From: Nitrospira sp. CG24E
GTDB taxonomy: Bacteria; Nitrospirota; Nitrospiria; Nitrospirales; Nitrospiraceae
Length of the DNA: 40,949 nt
Direction of reading: 5' to 3'
NCBI GenBank assembly: GCA_002869895.2
Contig: NEWP02000014.1
Coordinates: forward strand, 27,129-68,077
The translations under genes and the position numbers were made by a program. Every line of letters begins with the position of its first letter. Within the stretch, counting starts at the first letter, position 1. Of this stretch, positions 7,416-15,612 are shown piece by piece. The notes below the pieces were generated by a model. The model worked only from the letters and a program-made list of their open reading frames with translations, made no database searches and was not told the DNA's origin.

Positions 7416-8312
7416 ATGAGCTCTGTCGCGTATCGCCCCGATGGGCCCGCCCAAGATAATGCTTGGAAGGAAGTATTTCAGCAGTGGGACAATATCCCAT
7501 TTCTGACCGTTCATGTCATGTGTCTTGGGGCTTTCCTGACCGGATTTCAACCGGAGTGGCTTCTGTTAGCCATCGGCAGCTATTATCTAAGAATGGTTGG
7601 CGTTACGGCCGGCTACCACCGCTATTTCTCCCATAGGTCGTACAAGACCAGCCGGGTATTTCAGTTTCTGCTGGCGTTTCTGGCCATGACCTCTGCCCAA
7701 AAGGGTGTGCTCTGGTGGGCGGCGCACCACCGGCACCATCACAGATATTCAGACCGGCAAGAAGACTTCCATTCCCCGCTGCAGCGGGGATTCTGGTTCT
7801 CTCACGTCGGCTGGACCCTGTCAGAAAAATATATGCAGGCAGATTTGAGTCTCGTAAAGGACTTCGCCCAATACCCTGAAATTTCCTTTCTCAACCGGTT
7901 TTACTTTATCCCGCCGGCTCTCTATGGCCTGCTGATCTATATGATCTGGGGGTTCCCGGGCTTGATCTGGGGCTTTTTTATTTCAACGACCGCACTGTAT
8001 CATTGCACGTTCTTCATCAATTCCCTGACGCACATGGTCGGCCGGATCAGGTATCGGTCCGGCGACGGCAGTCGAAATAGTTTTATTCTCGCGATTCTCT
8101 GCTGCGGAGAAGGCTGGCATAACAACCACCATTACTATCAATCGGCTGTCAATCAAGGCTGGTTCTGGTGGGAAATAGACTTTACCTATTACACATTAGT
8201 CGTCCTTTCATGGCTTGGGATCGTATGGGATTTGAGAGCCCCTCCTGAACACATCAAAGCCGGCACTATTGTCGCAGAGAGTGCCAATACGACCAATACG
8301 ATAGGACAGTAG
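7416..8312 (+). CDS. Acyl-lipid/acyl-CoA fatty acid desaturase
   Basis: 298 aa integral-membrane di-iron desaturase of the delta-9/stearoyl-CoA type. It introduces a cis double bond into a saturated acyl chain using O2 and two electrons. All three histidine boxes are present: HRYFSH (68-73), HRHHH (105-109) and GEGWHNNHH (231-239). Four or so hydrophobic spans flank them (about 30-55, 82-96, 165-200, 255-275). It heads a same-strand group with the Cfa-type methyltransferase (37 bp downstream) and the FAD enzyme (5 bp after that). A desaturase is what such a group would need to supply the monoene substrate. Regiospecificity cannot be read from the sequence. The ribosome site is weak, and the start overlaps the stop of a 28-codon upstream frame. 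Confidence 0.93.
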   Translation: MSSVAYRPDGPAQDNAWKEVFQQWDNIPFLTVHVMCLGAFLTGFQPEWLLLAIGSYYLRMVGVTAGYHRYFSHRSYKTSRVFQFLLAFLAMTSAQKGVLWWAAHHRHHHRYSDRQEDFHSPLQRGFWFSHVGWTLSEKYMQADLSLVKDFAQYPEISFLNRFYFIPPALYGLLIYMIWGFPGLIWGFFISTTALYHCTFFINSLTHMVGRIRYRSGDGSRNSFILAILCCGEGWHNNHHYYQSAVNQGWFWWEIDFTYYTLVVLSWLGIVWDLRAPPEHIKAGTIVAESANTTNTIGQ

Positions 8313-8349
8313 TTCATCGGTCGGGCCATCAGGAAGGCACGGTTTCAGA

Positions 8350-9498
8350 ATGCAGGCACAACTTCAGTCAACAAGGACGATCCTTCCCATGAAACAGAAA
8401 CAGGTCATTCAGCAATTGCTCGATAAGGCGGTGGTGCAAATCGACGGCAGCCAGCCTGGGGATATCCAGGTCCACAACGATGGACTCTACAACCGTGTCT
8501 TGACCGAGGGTTCATTGGGACTGGGCGAGTCCTATATGGACGGATGGTGGGATTCGGTGCAGCTCGATGAGTTCTTTTCAAAAATTCACAGCGCCAATCT
8601 CGACGATACGGTCGTCGACAAGCGCCTGATTTACAATGCGCTCAAAGCCCGTGTTTTCAATATGCAAAACAAGCGGCTGTCCAAGAGAGTGGCGCATGAG
8701 CACTACGATTTGGATACGGAGTTTTATGAGAAAATGCTGGGCCCAAGCATGCAATACACCTGTGCCTACTGGAAACGGGCGCAGACGCTGACCGAGGCAC
8801 AGGAGCACAAGCTCGACCTGGTCTGTCAAAAACTGCAACTTCGTAAGGGCGAACGTGTACTCGAACTTGGATGTGGATGGGGAGGCTTTGCCCGCCACGC
8901 AGCCACTAAGTACGGCTGTTCAGTGGTGGCCTATAATATTTCCTCCCAGCAGGTCGCATACGCACGTCGCTGGAATGCCGGCCTTCCTGTCGAAATCATT
9001 CAGGACGACTACCGGACGGCTACAGGTGAATTCGATAAGGTGGCGGCGATCGGTCTGTGCGAGCATGTGGGGTACAAGAACTATCGCACGCTTATGGAAA
9101 CCGTTCACCGCACGTTGAAGCGGCGAGGTCTGTTTTTGCTCCATACGATCGGCAACAATAAATCGGTGCTGACGTCCGATCCCTGGTTCGACAAATATAT
9201 TTTCCCAGGCGGCATGCTTCCCTCGGTTGCGCAACTCAGTACTTCGATGGACGGACTGTTCGTGCTGGAAGACTGGCACAATTTCGGCCCCGATTATGAC
9301 AGAACTCTCATGGCCTGGTACCACAACGTGAATCTTCATTGGGATGAATTCAAGTCCAAGTTCGACGAGCGCTTCCATCGGGCCTGGCACTACTATCTCC
9401 AGTCTCTCGCCGGAGCATTCCGAGCCAGAAGAATCCATCTATGGCAAGTGGTGATGTCCAAAGATGGCATCTTGGGCGGCTATGAGCCGGTTCGATAG
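8350..9498 (+). CDS. cfa: Cyclopropane-fatty-acyl-phospholipid synthase-type methyltransferase
   Basis: 382 aa, the same length as E. coli Cfa and co-linear with it. It transfers a methylene/methyl carbon from S-adenosylmethionine to the double bond of a phospholipid acyl chain. Visible motifs are MQYTCAYW (134-141, active-site Cys), SAM motif VLELGCGWGGFA (170-181), LCEHVGYKNY (236-245), LLHTIG (263-268), YIFPGG.LPS (283-292) and EDWHNFGPDYDRTLMAWY. Its position between a desaturase and a DHCR24-like oxidoreductase suggests that the product could be a methylene/methyl-branched chain rather than, or as well as, a cyclopropane. An alternative ATG at 8389 is possible; neither start has a strong ribosome site. 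Confidence 0.93.
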   Translation: MQAQLQSTRTILPMKQKQVIQQLLDKAVVQIDGSQPGDIQVHNDGLYNRVLTEGSLGLGESYMDGWWDSVQLDEFFSKIHSANLDDTVVDKRLIYNALKARVFNMQNKRLSKRVAHEHYDLDTEFYEKMLGPSMQYTCAYWKRAQTLTEAQEHKLDLVCQKLQLRKGERVLELGCGWGGFARHAATKYGCSVVAYNISSQQVAYARRWNAGLPVEIIQDDYRTATGEFDKVAAIGLCEHVGYKNYRTLMETVHRTLKRRGLFLLHTIGNNKSVLTSDPWFDKYIFPGGMLPSVAQLSTSMDGLFVLEDWHNFGPDYDRTLMAWYHNVNLHWDEFKSKFDERFHRAWHYYLQSLAGAFRARRIHLWQVVMSKDGILGGYEPVR

Positions 9499-9503
9499 AC
9501 CAC

Positions 9504-10847
9504 ATGATTTCTGTTGAAGAGTACGCCGGTAAACGCGCACATGTGCTCAGGTCCCTCCCTGGGACCGGCGCAACCGAGCCCCTCGCCCTTGCCAAATCGT
9601 CGTCCAACCTGTTTCGGCACCGTGCGCAGAAGTGCGTGCATCAGCTGGATCTGCGCGCGTTCAACCATGTGCTGCACATCAACGAAGAGGAACGGTATGC
9701 GGAAGTCGAAGGTCTGACGACCTATGAGGAACTGGTTCGGGAAACGCTCGCCTTCAATTTGATGCCGGCCGTCGTGCCTCAGCTCAAGACCATCACCATC
9801 GGTGGGGCCATTGCCGGAATCGGAATCGAGTCCTCATCCTTTAAATATGGTTTTGTGCATGAGACGATGCAGGAACTCGAGGTATTGTTTCCCGATGGAG
9901 AGGTCGTGGTGGCCACCCGTGAGAATGAACACCGGGACCTATTTTTTGGCTTTCCCAACTCCTACGGCACACTCGGCTATGCACTGCGGGTCAAGATTGC
10001 CCTCATCCCTGTCAAGCCGTTCGTCAAGCTGACGCATCACCGGTACACGGACCTGGAATCCTGCTTTCAGGCGATGGCACGCCTATGCAAAGACGGGACT
10101 GTGGATTTCGTAGACGGGACGATGTTTCACGGCCAAGAACTCTACATTACGACCGGCCAATTTGTTGACCGTGCGGAATGGCTCAGCGACTATACCTATC
10201 TGCAGATCTATTACCAATCGATTCCGAGCAGAACGACGGACTATCTGACGATCCACGATTACATTTGGCGTTGGGATACCGATTGGTTCTGGTGTTCCAA
10301 ACATTTTCTCCTGCAATATCCGCTGATGCGGCGCATGTGGGGAAAGGAACGGCTGCGTTCGTCTGTGTATTGGAAGCTCTGGAAACGATTTAATGCATGT
10401 CCCGTCACCAATCTCATGGCCAGGGCGATCGAAGGACGACAAGAGTCTGTCATCCAGGATGTCGAAGTGCCGATTGAACAGGCCCCTCGGTTCGCACAGT
10501 TCTTCAATGAGCAGATCGGAATCAAGCCCGTCTGGATCTGTCCGGTGGCCCCATTTGATCCATCTGCGGCCTATGCGTTGTATCCGATGAATCCCCAGAA
10601 GCTCTATGTCAATTTTGGCTTTTGGGACTCGGTGAAGACGACACACGACGATGGCCATTTCAATAAGATGATAGAGGCCAAGGTGAGTGAGCTTGGCGGC
10701 CATAAGTCGCTCTATTCAAACTCGTACTATTCGAAAGAAGAATTTGGACGATTGTACAGTGCAAGCGAGTACCTCCGATTAAAGGCCAGATATGACCCCA
10801 AGGGTAAACTCAAACATCTCTATGAAAAGTGCGTGCTCAAACAGTGA
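9504..10847 (+). CDS. FAD-binding oxidoreductase, DHCR24-like
   Basis: 447 aa. The N-terminal PCMH/VAO-type FAD domain carries TIGGAIAGIGIESSSFKYG (98-116), VLFPDGEVV and PNSYGTLGY (151-159), closely resembling delta-24 sterol reductase (DHCR24). The C-terminal half has aromatic-rich, DHCR24-like sequence (WRWDTDWFWCSKHF, GKERLRSS, YVNFGFWDSV). DHCR24 reduces an isolated C=C with NADPH/FAD. The actinobacterial BfaA/TmsA relatives reduce 10-methylene fatty acyl chains made by a Cfa-like methyltransferase. It begins 5 nt after the methyltransferase stop, implying translational coupling and a joint pathway. Sterol reduction is an unlikely alternative, as no sterol genes are nearby. Confidence 0.85.
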   Translation: MISVEEYAGKRAHVLRSLPGTGATEPLALAKSSSNLFRHRAQKCVHQLDLRAFNHVLHINEEERYAEVEGLTTYEELVRETLAFNLMPAVVPQLKTITIGGAIAGIGIESSSFKYGFVHETMQELEVLFPDGEVVVATRENEHRDLFFGFPNSYGTLGYALRVKIALIPVKPFVKLTHHRYTDLESCFQAMARLCKDGTVDFVDGTMFHGQELYITTGQFVDRAEWLSDYTYLQIYYQSIPSRTTDYLTIHDYIWRWDTDWFWCSKHFLLQYPLMRRMWGKERLRSSVYWKLWKRFNACPVTNLMARAIEGRQESVIQDVEVPIEQAPRFAQFFNEQIGIKPVWICPVAPFDPSAAYALYPMNPQKLYVNFGFWDSVKTTHDDGHFNKMIEAKVSELGGHKSLYSNSYYSKEEFGRLYSASEYLRLKARYDPKGKLKHLYEKCVLKQ

Positions 10848-11085
10848 TGTCTAATCCGATTCCTTCCTCGCCCCATCGTAACGTGCTTCCGCTTTTGTAG
10901 ATCTCAGCGTAGACTGTCGAAAGTTTCCCTGCGGCAGTATCTCCTCGACGGGGGGAATGTACAATCGCACCTCAGATCGCGCCGCTTTGTCTGGCGCGGC
11001 TATTCGTCAGAAAGGTGTGTTTGACCAGGCAATCAACGGTTCTCTATGATGCCGACGAGAAAAAGACGTGAGGAGAAGTTGTGCG

Positions 11086-11880
11086 ATGATCGAACGATTT
11101 GAGGTAGCGCTGAACACACCCGCTGGACGGCTGACTACGGCCATCGATGTGCCGACAGGGTTTATCCCAATCACCTCGATCGTCCCGGTCTCACGCCGTC
11201 TCGGGGATGAAGCGGCACAGCTGGAAGTCCAGCAGGCCACCGCGGCAGGCCAGACAGTTTCTTGCAGAATCGGCTGTGCTGCCTGTTGTCGCATGCTGGT
11301 TCCACTTTCCGCGCCGGAAACATTTGCGCTGCGAGACTATGTGGATCAGTTGCCGGCGGATCGACGGGTGAGTCTGCTTCATCGTCTCAGCGATACGAAG
11401 GATCGTCTGAAGCAATCGGATCTGTGGGACCGGATGAACGACGTGGCAGAGGCTTCCAAACAGGTGCCGGATGAAGAGCTTGATCCGATCAACCAGTCCT
11501 ACTATGCGCTGCGGATCCCCTGCTCCTATTTGGAAAATGAAACCTGTTCGATCTACGAGGCGCGTCCGGCTGCATGCCGAGAGCTTCTCGTCACCACACC
11601 GGCGGAACTCTGTCAGGATCTGGTGCAGAATCCGGTTACGCCCCTGCCGGTCTCAATGCGCATCAGCTCGATACTCGGACTCGTTTGGGGCACATTGACC
11701 GATTCGCCTCCTCGACTGATTCCGCTTCCGATGGCCTTGGAGTGGGCCGGGCGACATGAAGAGGAAGCCAGGAGAACCTGGCCTGGGTCATCTCTCTTGG
11801 ACCAGGTCCTCGACAACATGTGGCGGTTTCTGAGCCAGGAGTTCACGAACAGGGGTAGAGCAGACGGTAAGGATCGATAG
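11086..11880 (+). CDS. YkgJ-family cysteine-cluster protein
   Basis: 264 aa. Two cysteine groups, C60-x3-C64-x2-C67-C68 and C146...C154...C164 (IPCSYLENETCSIYEARPAACREL), match the YkgJ/UPF0153 family, thought to bind zinc or an iron-sulfur cluster; its biochemical role is unknown. The N-terminal 55 residues and the helical C-terminus are family-variable. AGGAG at 11071-11075 lies 10 nt before the ATG at 11086, preferred over the GTG at 11068 that overlaps the ribosome site. It is 45 bp upstream of thrH on the same strand and may be co-transcribed. Confidence 0.82.
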   Translation: MIERFEVALNTPAGRLTTAIDVPTGFIPITSIVPVSRRLGDEAAQLEVQQATAAGQTVSCRIGCAACCRMLVPLSAPETFALRDYVDQLPADRRVSLLHRLSDTKDRLKQSDLWDRMNDVAEASKQVPDEELDPINQSYYALRIPCSYLENETCSIYEARPAACRELLVTTPAELCQDLVQNPVTPLPVSMRISSILGLVWGTLTDSPPRLIPLPMALEWAGRHEEEARRTWPGSSLLDQVLDNMWRFLSQEFTNRGRADGKDR

Positions 11881-11925
11881 TTTATCAGCAAGCCGATTGT
11901 CTATCTGAGAAGGAGGAGCGAAGAG

Positions 11926-12543
11926 ATGAAGAGTCCCGTCATCGTCTGTTTAGACTTGGAAGGTGTACTGGTGCCGGAGATCTGGATCAACGTCGCGCTC
12001 AAGACCGGCATCGAGGAATTGAAAATCACCACTCGCGAAATGCCGGATTACAATGCCTTGATGAAACGACGGCTGGCCATTCTGGATCAGCACAGGCTCA
12101 CCATTCACGACATCCAGGCGGTCATCGATAAGATGGGTCCATTGGAAGGCGCGGTCGATTTTGTCTCTTGGCTCCGCGAGCGATGCCAGGTGATCATTTT
12201 GTCAGATACCTTCTATCAGTTTGCCCAACCGTTGATGCGGCAACTGGGATTCCCGACGCTTTTCTGCAATCAGCTGGAGATCGACCAAGTAGGCCGTATC
12301 GTCAATTTCCACATGCGGATGCAGAACCAAAAGAAACACTCAGTGGCTTCGCTCAAATCGCTCAACTTTCACGTCCTGGCTGCCGGCGATGCCTACAATG
12401 ACACTGCCATGTTAGGGGAGGCCCACGCGGGATTCTTCTTCTGCCCTCCGGAGCATCTCCCCAAGGAGTTTCCTCAGTTCCCCGTGACGAAGACCTATGG
12501 GGAACTGCAAGCGCGTTTTGCAGAGGCAGGGAATCTGAAATAG
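11926..12543 (+). CDS. thrH: ThrH phosphoserine phosphatase / homoserine phosphotransferase
   Basis: 205 aa, the same length as Pseudomonas ThrH and alignable along its length. HAD-superfamily motif I is CLDLEGVLVPEIW (nucleophile D10, acid E12), motif II ILSDTF (S93), then a Lys region (QNQKKHS) and AAGDAYNDTAML for Mg2+ binding. ThrH hydrolyses phosphoserine to serine and can transfer the phosphate to homoserine, linking serine and threonine synthesis. AAGGAGGAG upstream supports the start. Its stop codon TAG (12541-12543) is also the first three bases of the inverted-repeat element that follows, so the original 3' context has been replaced by the repeat. Confidence 0.95.
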   Translation: MKSPVIVCLDLEGVLVPEIWINVALKTGIEELKITTREMPDYNALMKRRLAILDQHRLTIHDIQAVIDKMGPLEGAVDFVSWLRERCQVIILSDTFYQFAQPLMRQLGFPTLFCNQLEIDQVGRIVNFHMRMQNQKKHSVASLKSLNFHVLAAGDAYNDTAMLGEAHAGFFFCPPEHLPKEFPQFPVTKTYGELQARFAEAGNLK

Positions 12544-12966
12544 CTTTCAGCCGTCAGCGATCAGCTTTCAGCTTAAGCGGAAACCACATACAGATGCGAG
12601 ACTTCAGGCGACTCAAGGTTTGGGAGAAGGCTCACGAGTTAAGTTTGGCGATCTACAAAGCTACGGCGACTTTTTCCCAACAGGAACTGTTTGGCCTAAC
12701 CAGTCAGCTAAGACGTGCCGCAGTGTCGATACCAGCGAACATTGCGGAGGGTTGTGGAAGGAGCGGCGAACCAGAGTTGGCTCGATTTTTAAGAATTGTG
12801 CTTGGATCGGCAAGCGAACGTGAATACCATATTATTCTGTCAACCGACCTATGTTACCTCAATAAATCCGTTAGCCAACACCTCCTGAAGCAAGTGACAG
12901 ACGTGAAACGCATGCTGGCCTCGCTCGTTCAGAAGCTGACGGCTGAACGCTGATGGCTGATAGCTA
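12541..12966. mobile_element. IVS-like element: four-helix-bundle ORF between inverted repeats
   Basis: The left end reads TAGCTTTCAGCCGTCAGCG and continues. The reverse complement of the right end reads TAGCTATCAGCCATCAGCG and continues, giving about 30 bp of inverted repeat with a few mismatches. The 426-bp unit encloses one ORF (12594-12953). Its outer three bases on the left are the thrH stop and on the right the recQ stop. The layout, a four-helix-bundle gene inside a long potential stem, recalls intervening sequences of bacterial 23S rRNA, but here it sits between convergent protein genes. Confidence 0.7.
12594..12953 (+). CDS. Four helix bundle protein (S23/IVP family)
   Basis: 119 aa. 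The opening MRDFRRLKVWEKAHELSLAIY and the signature LRRAAVSIPANIAEGCGR are characteristic of the four-helix-bundle proteins encoded in 23S rRNA intervening sequences (family TIGR02436/S23) and related to the DGR accessory protein Avd. The protein is basic and probably binds nucleic acid; its molecular role is not established. The stop TGA lies inside the right inverted repeat, so the last residues (LTAER) are repeat-encoded. It has no visible ribosome site. No reverse transcriptase is nearby, so a DGR role is unlikely here. Confidence 0.88.
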   Translation: MRDFRRLKVWEKAHELSLAIYKATATFSQQELFGLTSQLRRAAVSIPANIAEGCGRSGEPELARFLRIVLGSASEREYHIILSTDLCYLNKSVSQHLLKQVTDVKRMLASLVQKLTAER

Positions 12967-14904
12967 TCGCTCTCCGTTGACCACCTGCAGTACACGTCTG
13001 CCATACCGTTCCGCCTTCAGGGGACCGATGCCAGGAACCTCCAATAGCGCAGCGGATGTCACAGGCCTGTAGCCGGCAATGGCCTTCAATGTTTTATCGT
13101 GAAAGATCAAAAACGGCGCAACGTCTTCCTCTTCGGCCAGCTCCGTGCGGAGTTGCCGGAGCCGCTCAAAGAGCTGCGGGTCTGCGGGCGAGACAAGCGG
13201 AGCAGCGACAGGCGCGGCCTTCTCGCGGAGTTGCGGTTTCACAGGAAAATCAGGCTGAGTCTCCTCTGTCTGCTTCAATGCCACTGCGCCGATCCCTTGC
13301 AAGATCTCTTGTCCTTTGCCGGTTACATCGAGAGTAGGATACTCCGTGCCTTCAACCTGCAGATGCCCTGAGTCAATCAGAGCCTTTACCAGGCTTGTCA
13401 CAGCCTGCTTGGTCTGTGTCCGGCAGGTTCCGTATGTCGGACAGTCTTCCGCGCTATAGGTCAGCATCGCTTTCGAACGGCTCCCGCGGAGAATCTCCAC
13501 GATCCGACTCACGCCGAACCGCCCCCTGCACCAGGACACAGTCTCCAAGATGGCCCTTGAGGATGCGACGTCATCAAGGGGAACCTCTCTGCTCAATTTT
13601 CGTGGCGGCGCCGTACAGCGATCGCAGAGGCCGCAGGGGCCCAAGGCCCGCTCATCTTCATCGCTGAAGTATTCAAGAATCGCGAGTTGCCGGCAGGTCT
13701 GCACCGAGACGTACCCTAGCATTTCTTGGAGCAGCGTTTTCATCCGTACGGCGCGATCAGCACCTTCGGGATCGTTCGACGCCTGCTGAATGAAATATTC
13801 CTGCGTGGCCAGATCCCGTTCGTGGAACAGCAGCACGCAGGCAGCGGGCCGTCCGTCACGCCCGGCCCGCCCGACCTCCTGGTAATAGGCCTCCACACTG
13901 CCAGGAATGTCGAAATGGACGACCAACCGGACGTCAGATTTATCGATGCCCATGCCGAAGGCGTTCGTCGCAGCAAGAATTCTCAGCGTCCCCCGTCGAA
14001 ATTCGTCATGCACGAGCCGCCGTTCCTCATCGGAGAGACCTGCATGGTAATAGCCGACCGACTGGTGAGACTGTCCCAGCCATTCCGCTACCTCTTCCAC
14101 CCCACGCCGTGTGGCGCAATAAATCAGGATCGTGCCTTTCTCCGTCTCACGAACCAGACGCTCCAACGTCGCCAGTTTTTCCTGGCGCGACTGGCAGAGA
14201 CGGACAGATAAGGCAAGATTGGCTCGACGGAACCCTGCGACCAATTTGAACGGATCGCGGAGCGATAATCGTTTGCACAGATCCGTTTGCACGCGGGCCG
14301 TGGCTGTCGCGGTCAGAGCCAGGCAGGGAGGATTGGTCAATTCCTGGCGCAAGCGGCCGATCTTGAGATAGTCGGGCCTGAAGTCGTGGCCCCACTGAGA
14401 AATACAGTGCGCTTCGTCGACTACCAGTAATGAGACCCAGAGCGAACGCAAGAGCTGAAGAAATCCCTCATGCTGCATTCGTTCCGGCGCCAGATAGAGC
14501 AACTGAAGGCGCTTCTGATGGAGATCCTGAGTCACGCGGCTCTTTTCAAGTCCGGTCAGACCCGAATGAAACGCCGCCGCTGCGATGTTCCGCTGCTTCA
14601 TGGCGGCTACTTGATCTTGCATCAAAGCGATGAGCGGAGAAATGACCAGAGTCAGCCCTGGTAACAGGGTTGCAGGAAATTGATAACAGAGCGATTTCCC
14701 CTGCCCGGTCGGCATGACCGCCATCGCATCGCGCCCAGCCAACACCGCGCGAATGACCTCCTCCTGGCCAGGTCGAAACTTTTCGAAGCCGAACTGGTCG
14801 TTGAGTTGTCTGGTCAGATCATCCACGGTGAGATCATAGAAACGATGGACGGTTGGAGAGCATGGACGCGAAGGGAGTATAGAGGACCGACTCACCGTGG
14901 GCAA
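12964..14904 (-). CDS. recQ: RecQ ATP-dependent DNA helicase
   Basis: About 646 aa by the longest frame. 3'-5' superfamily 2 helicase for recombination and replication-fork repair. Seen in order: FRPGQEEVI, Walker A MPTGQGKS (64-71), DEAH (163-166), ALTATAT, helicase-C motifs (IYCATRRGVEEVA, GMGIDKSDVR, YYQEVGRAGRDG), the RecQ zinc-binding cysteines (CRQLAILEYF...GPCGLCDRC), a winged-helix RQC segment and a C-terminal HRDC domain (LFERLRQLRTELAEEEDVAPF...VPGIGPLKAERYG). The start is uncertain: the longest frame begins with TTG, no ribosome site is visible, and the true start may be up to 25 codons in (RecQ proteins usually begin about 25 residues before FRPGQ). The stop TAG lies on the border of the four-helix-bundle element. 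Confidence 0.95.
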   Translation of the reverse strand: MPTVSRSSILPSRPCSPTVHRFYDLTVDDLTRQLNDQFGFEKFRPGQEEVIRAVLAGRDAMAVMPTGQGKSLCYQFPATLLPGLTLVISPLIALMQDQVAAMKQRNIAAAAFHSGLTGLEKSRVTQDLHQKRLQLLYLAPERMQHEGFLQLLRSLWVSLLVVDEAHCISQWGHDFRPDYLKIGRLRQELTNPPCLALTATATARVQTDLCKRLSLRDPFKLVAGFRRANLALSVRLCQSRQEKLATLERLVRETEKGTILIYCATRRGVEEVAEWLGQSHQSVGYYHAGLSDEERRLVHDEFRRGTLRILAATNAFGMGIDKSDVRLVVHFDIPGSVEAYYQEVGRAGRDGRPAACVLLFHERDLATQEYFIQQASNDPEGADRAVRMKTLLQEMLGYVSVQTCRQLAILEYFSDEDERALGPCGLCDRCTAPPRKLSREVPLDDVASSRAILETVSWCRGRFGVSRIVEILRGSRSKAMLTYSAEDCPTYGTCRTQTKQAVTSLVKALIDSGHLQVEGTEYPTLDVTGKGQEILQGIGAVALKQTEETQPDFPVKPQLREKAAPVAAPLVSPADPQLFERLRQLRTELAEEEDVAPFLIFHDKTLKAIAGYRPVTSAALLEVPGIGPLKAERYGRRVLQVVNGER

Positions 14905-14943
14905 GTCGAACGAGCCGAGATGGGAAGATCAACTCTCAACCCT

Positions 14944-15070
14944 TAGCCCGCCTTATTCATGAACACTTCTGCTGCAATCGCGGATTCGCTGCTGCGACGC
15001 GCCTTCGGCTGGCAGGCTCGCCACGCGACTGCGCGATTTCGCGATGAACTGTCATGAATAATGCGGGCTA
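14944..15070. repeat. 127-bp palindromic repeat, family R1 (complete copy)
   Basis: Bounded by TAGCCCGCCTTATTCATGA on the left and TCATGAATAATGCGGGCTA on the right, an imperfect terminal inverted repeat, with a further short palindrome inside. A second, interrupted copy is at 19467-19641. No ORF is present. It is MITE-like or a REP-like hairpin. It lies about 40 bp upstream of recQ. Confidence 0.75.
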
Positions 15071-15407
15071 GGTTCGTCTCAGAGAGAGATGGTTGGGGGA
15101 CAGGCCAGTCGCAGGACAAGCGGTTTAGGAATGTGAGTAAGACGTTTTTAAAAAGGCTCGGTGTTTCAAATGGTTTCCCCGTTTTTTATTGATATTCACA
15201 CGACATCCGATCTCAGAATGACCCACTGTGATCCGCGAAGACCCTTAATGACAGGCTCTCAGGATATGTCAAATTCCTTGAGAAATCGACCATGGTTTGG
15301 AAGGTCTTTAGCGGGCTACCGAACACTGTATGCACACCGAGGTTGCACTGGTCTGTACGCTTCAGATACCACGCAGGATAATGGAGCGCGACAGGCTAGG
15401 CCCGTGA
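15071..15407. other. Gene-free stretch between repeats
   Basis: About 340 bp between repeat families R1 and C. The only notable open frame here (15161-15562) runs on through the downstream repeats and resembles nothing known. No RNA gene was seen. Confidence 0.4.
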
Positions 15408-15476
15408 GACCAGTTGATCTGGTTCATCTGGTTTGTTTTGTTCGTCTGCTTAGACTCGCTCAACCAAATAAACCAA
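15408..15476. repeat. T/G-rich palindromic repeat, family C, copy 1
   Basis: Left side GACCAGTTGATCTGGTTCAT continuing with TTTGTTTTGTT; right side CAACCAAATAAACCAAG pairs with it imperfectly. Homologous to the palindromes at 21434-21526 and 26930-27005. It directly adjoins the family B repeat. Confidence 0.65.
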
Positions 15477-15477
15477 G

Positions 15478-15608
15478 CAGTATGCTCAAAAAAGCTGTCA
15501 GCAAGGCCGCAGCGAGCGAAGAGGAGAGGAGAGGCGTACGCTTCAGTACGTTGAGCCTCTAAGCGATGCGAGAACGCCGCTGGCAGATTTTTTCAGCATC
15601 CTGCTAGA
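15478..15608. repeat. Palindromic repeat, family B, copy 1
   Basis: About 130 bp, highly similar to 28541-28665: a shared core CAGCAAGGCCGCAGC, GTACGTTGAGCCTCT, GCGAGAACG and ends TTTCAGCATCCTG / TATGCTCAAA. The ends are inverted, and an internal GAGGC...GCCTC stem is present. It lies within about 6 nt of the stop of the minus-strand methyltransferase gene, in the same relative orientation as the phoH copy. Confidence 0.8.
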
Positions 15609-15612
15609 AGAA

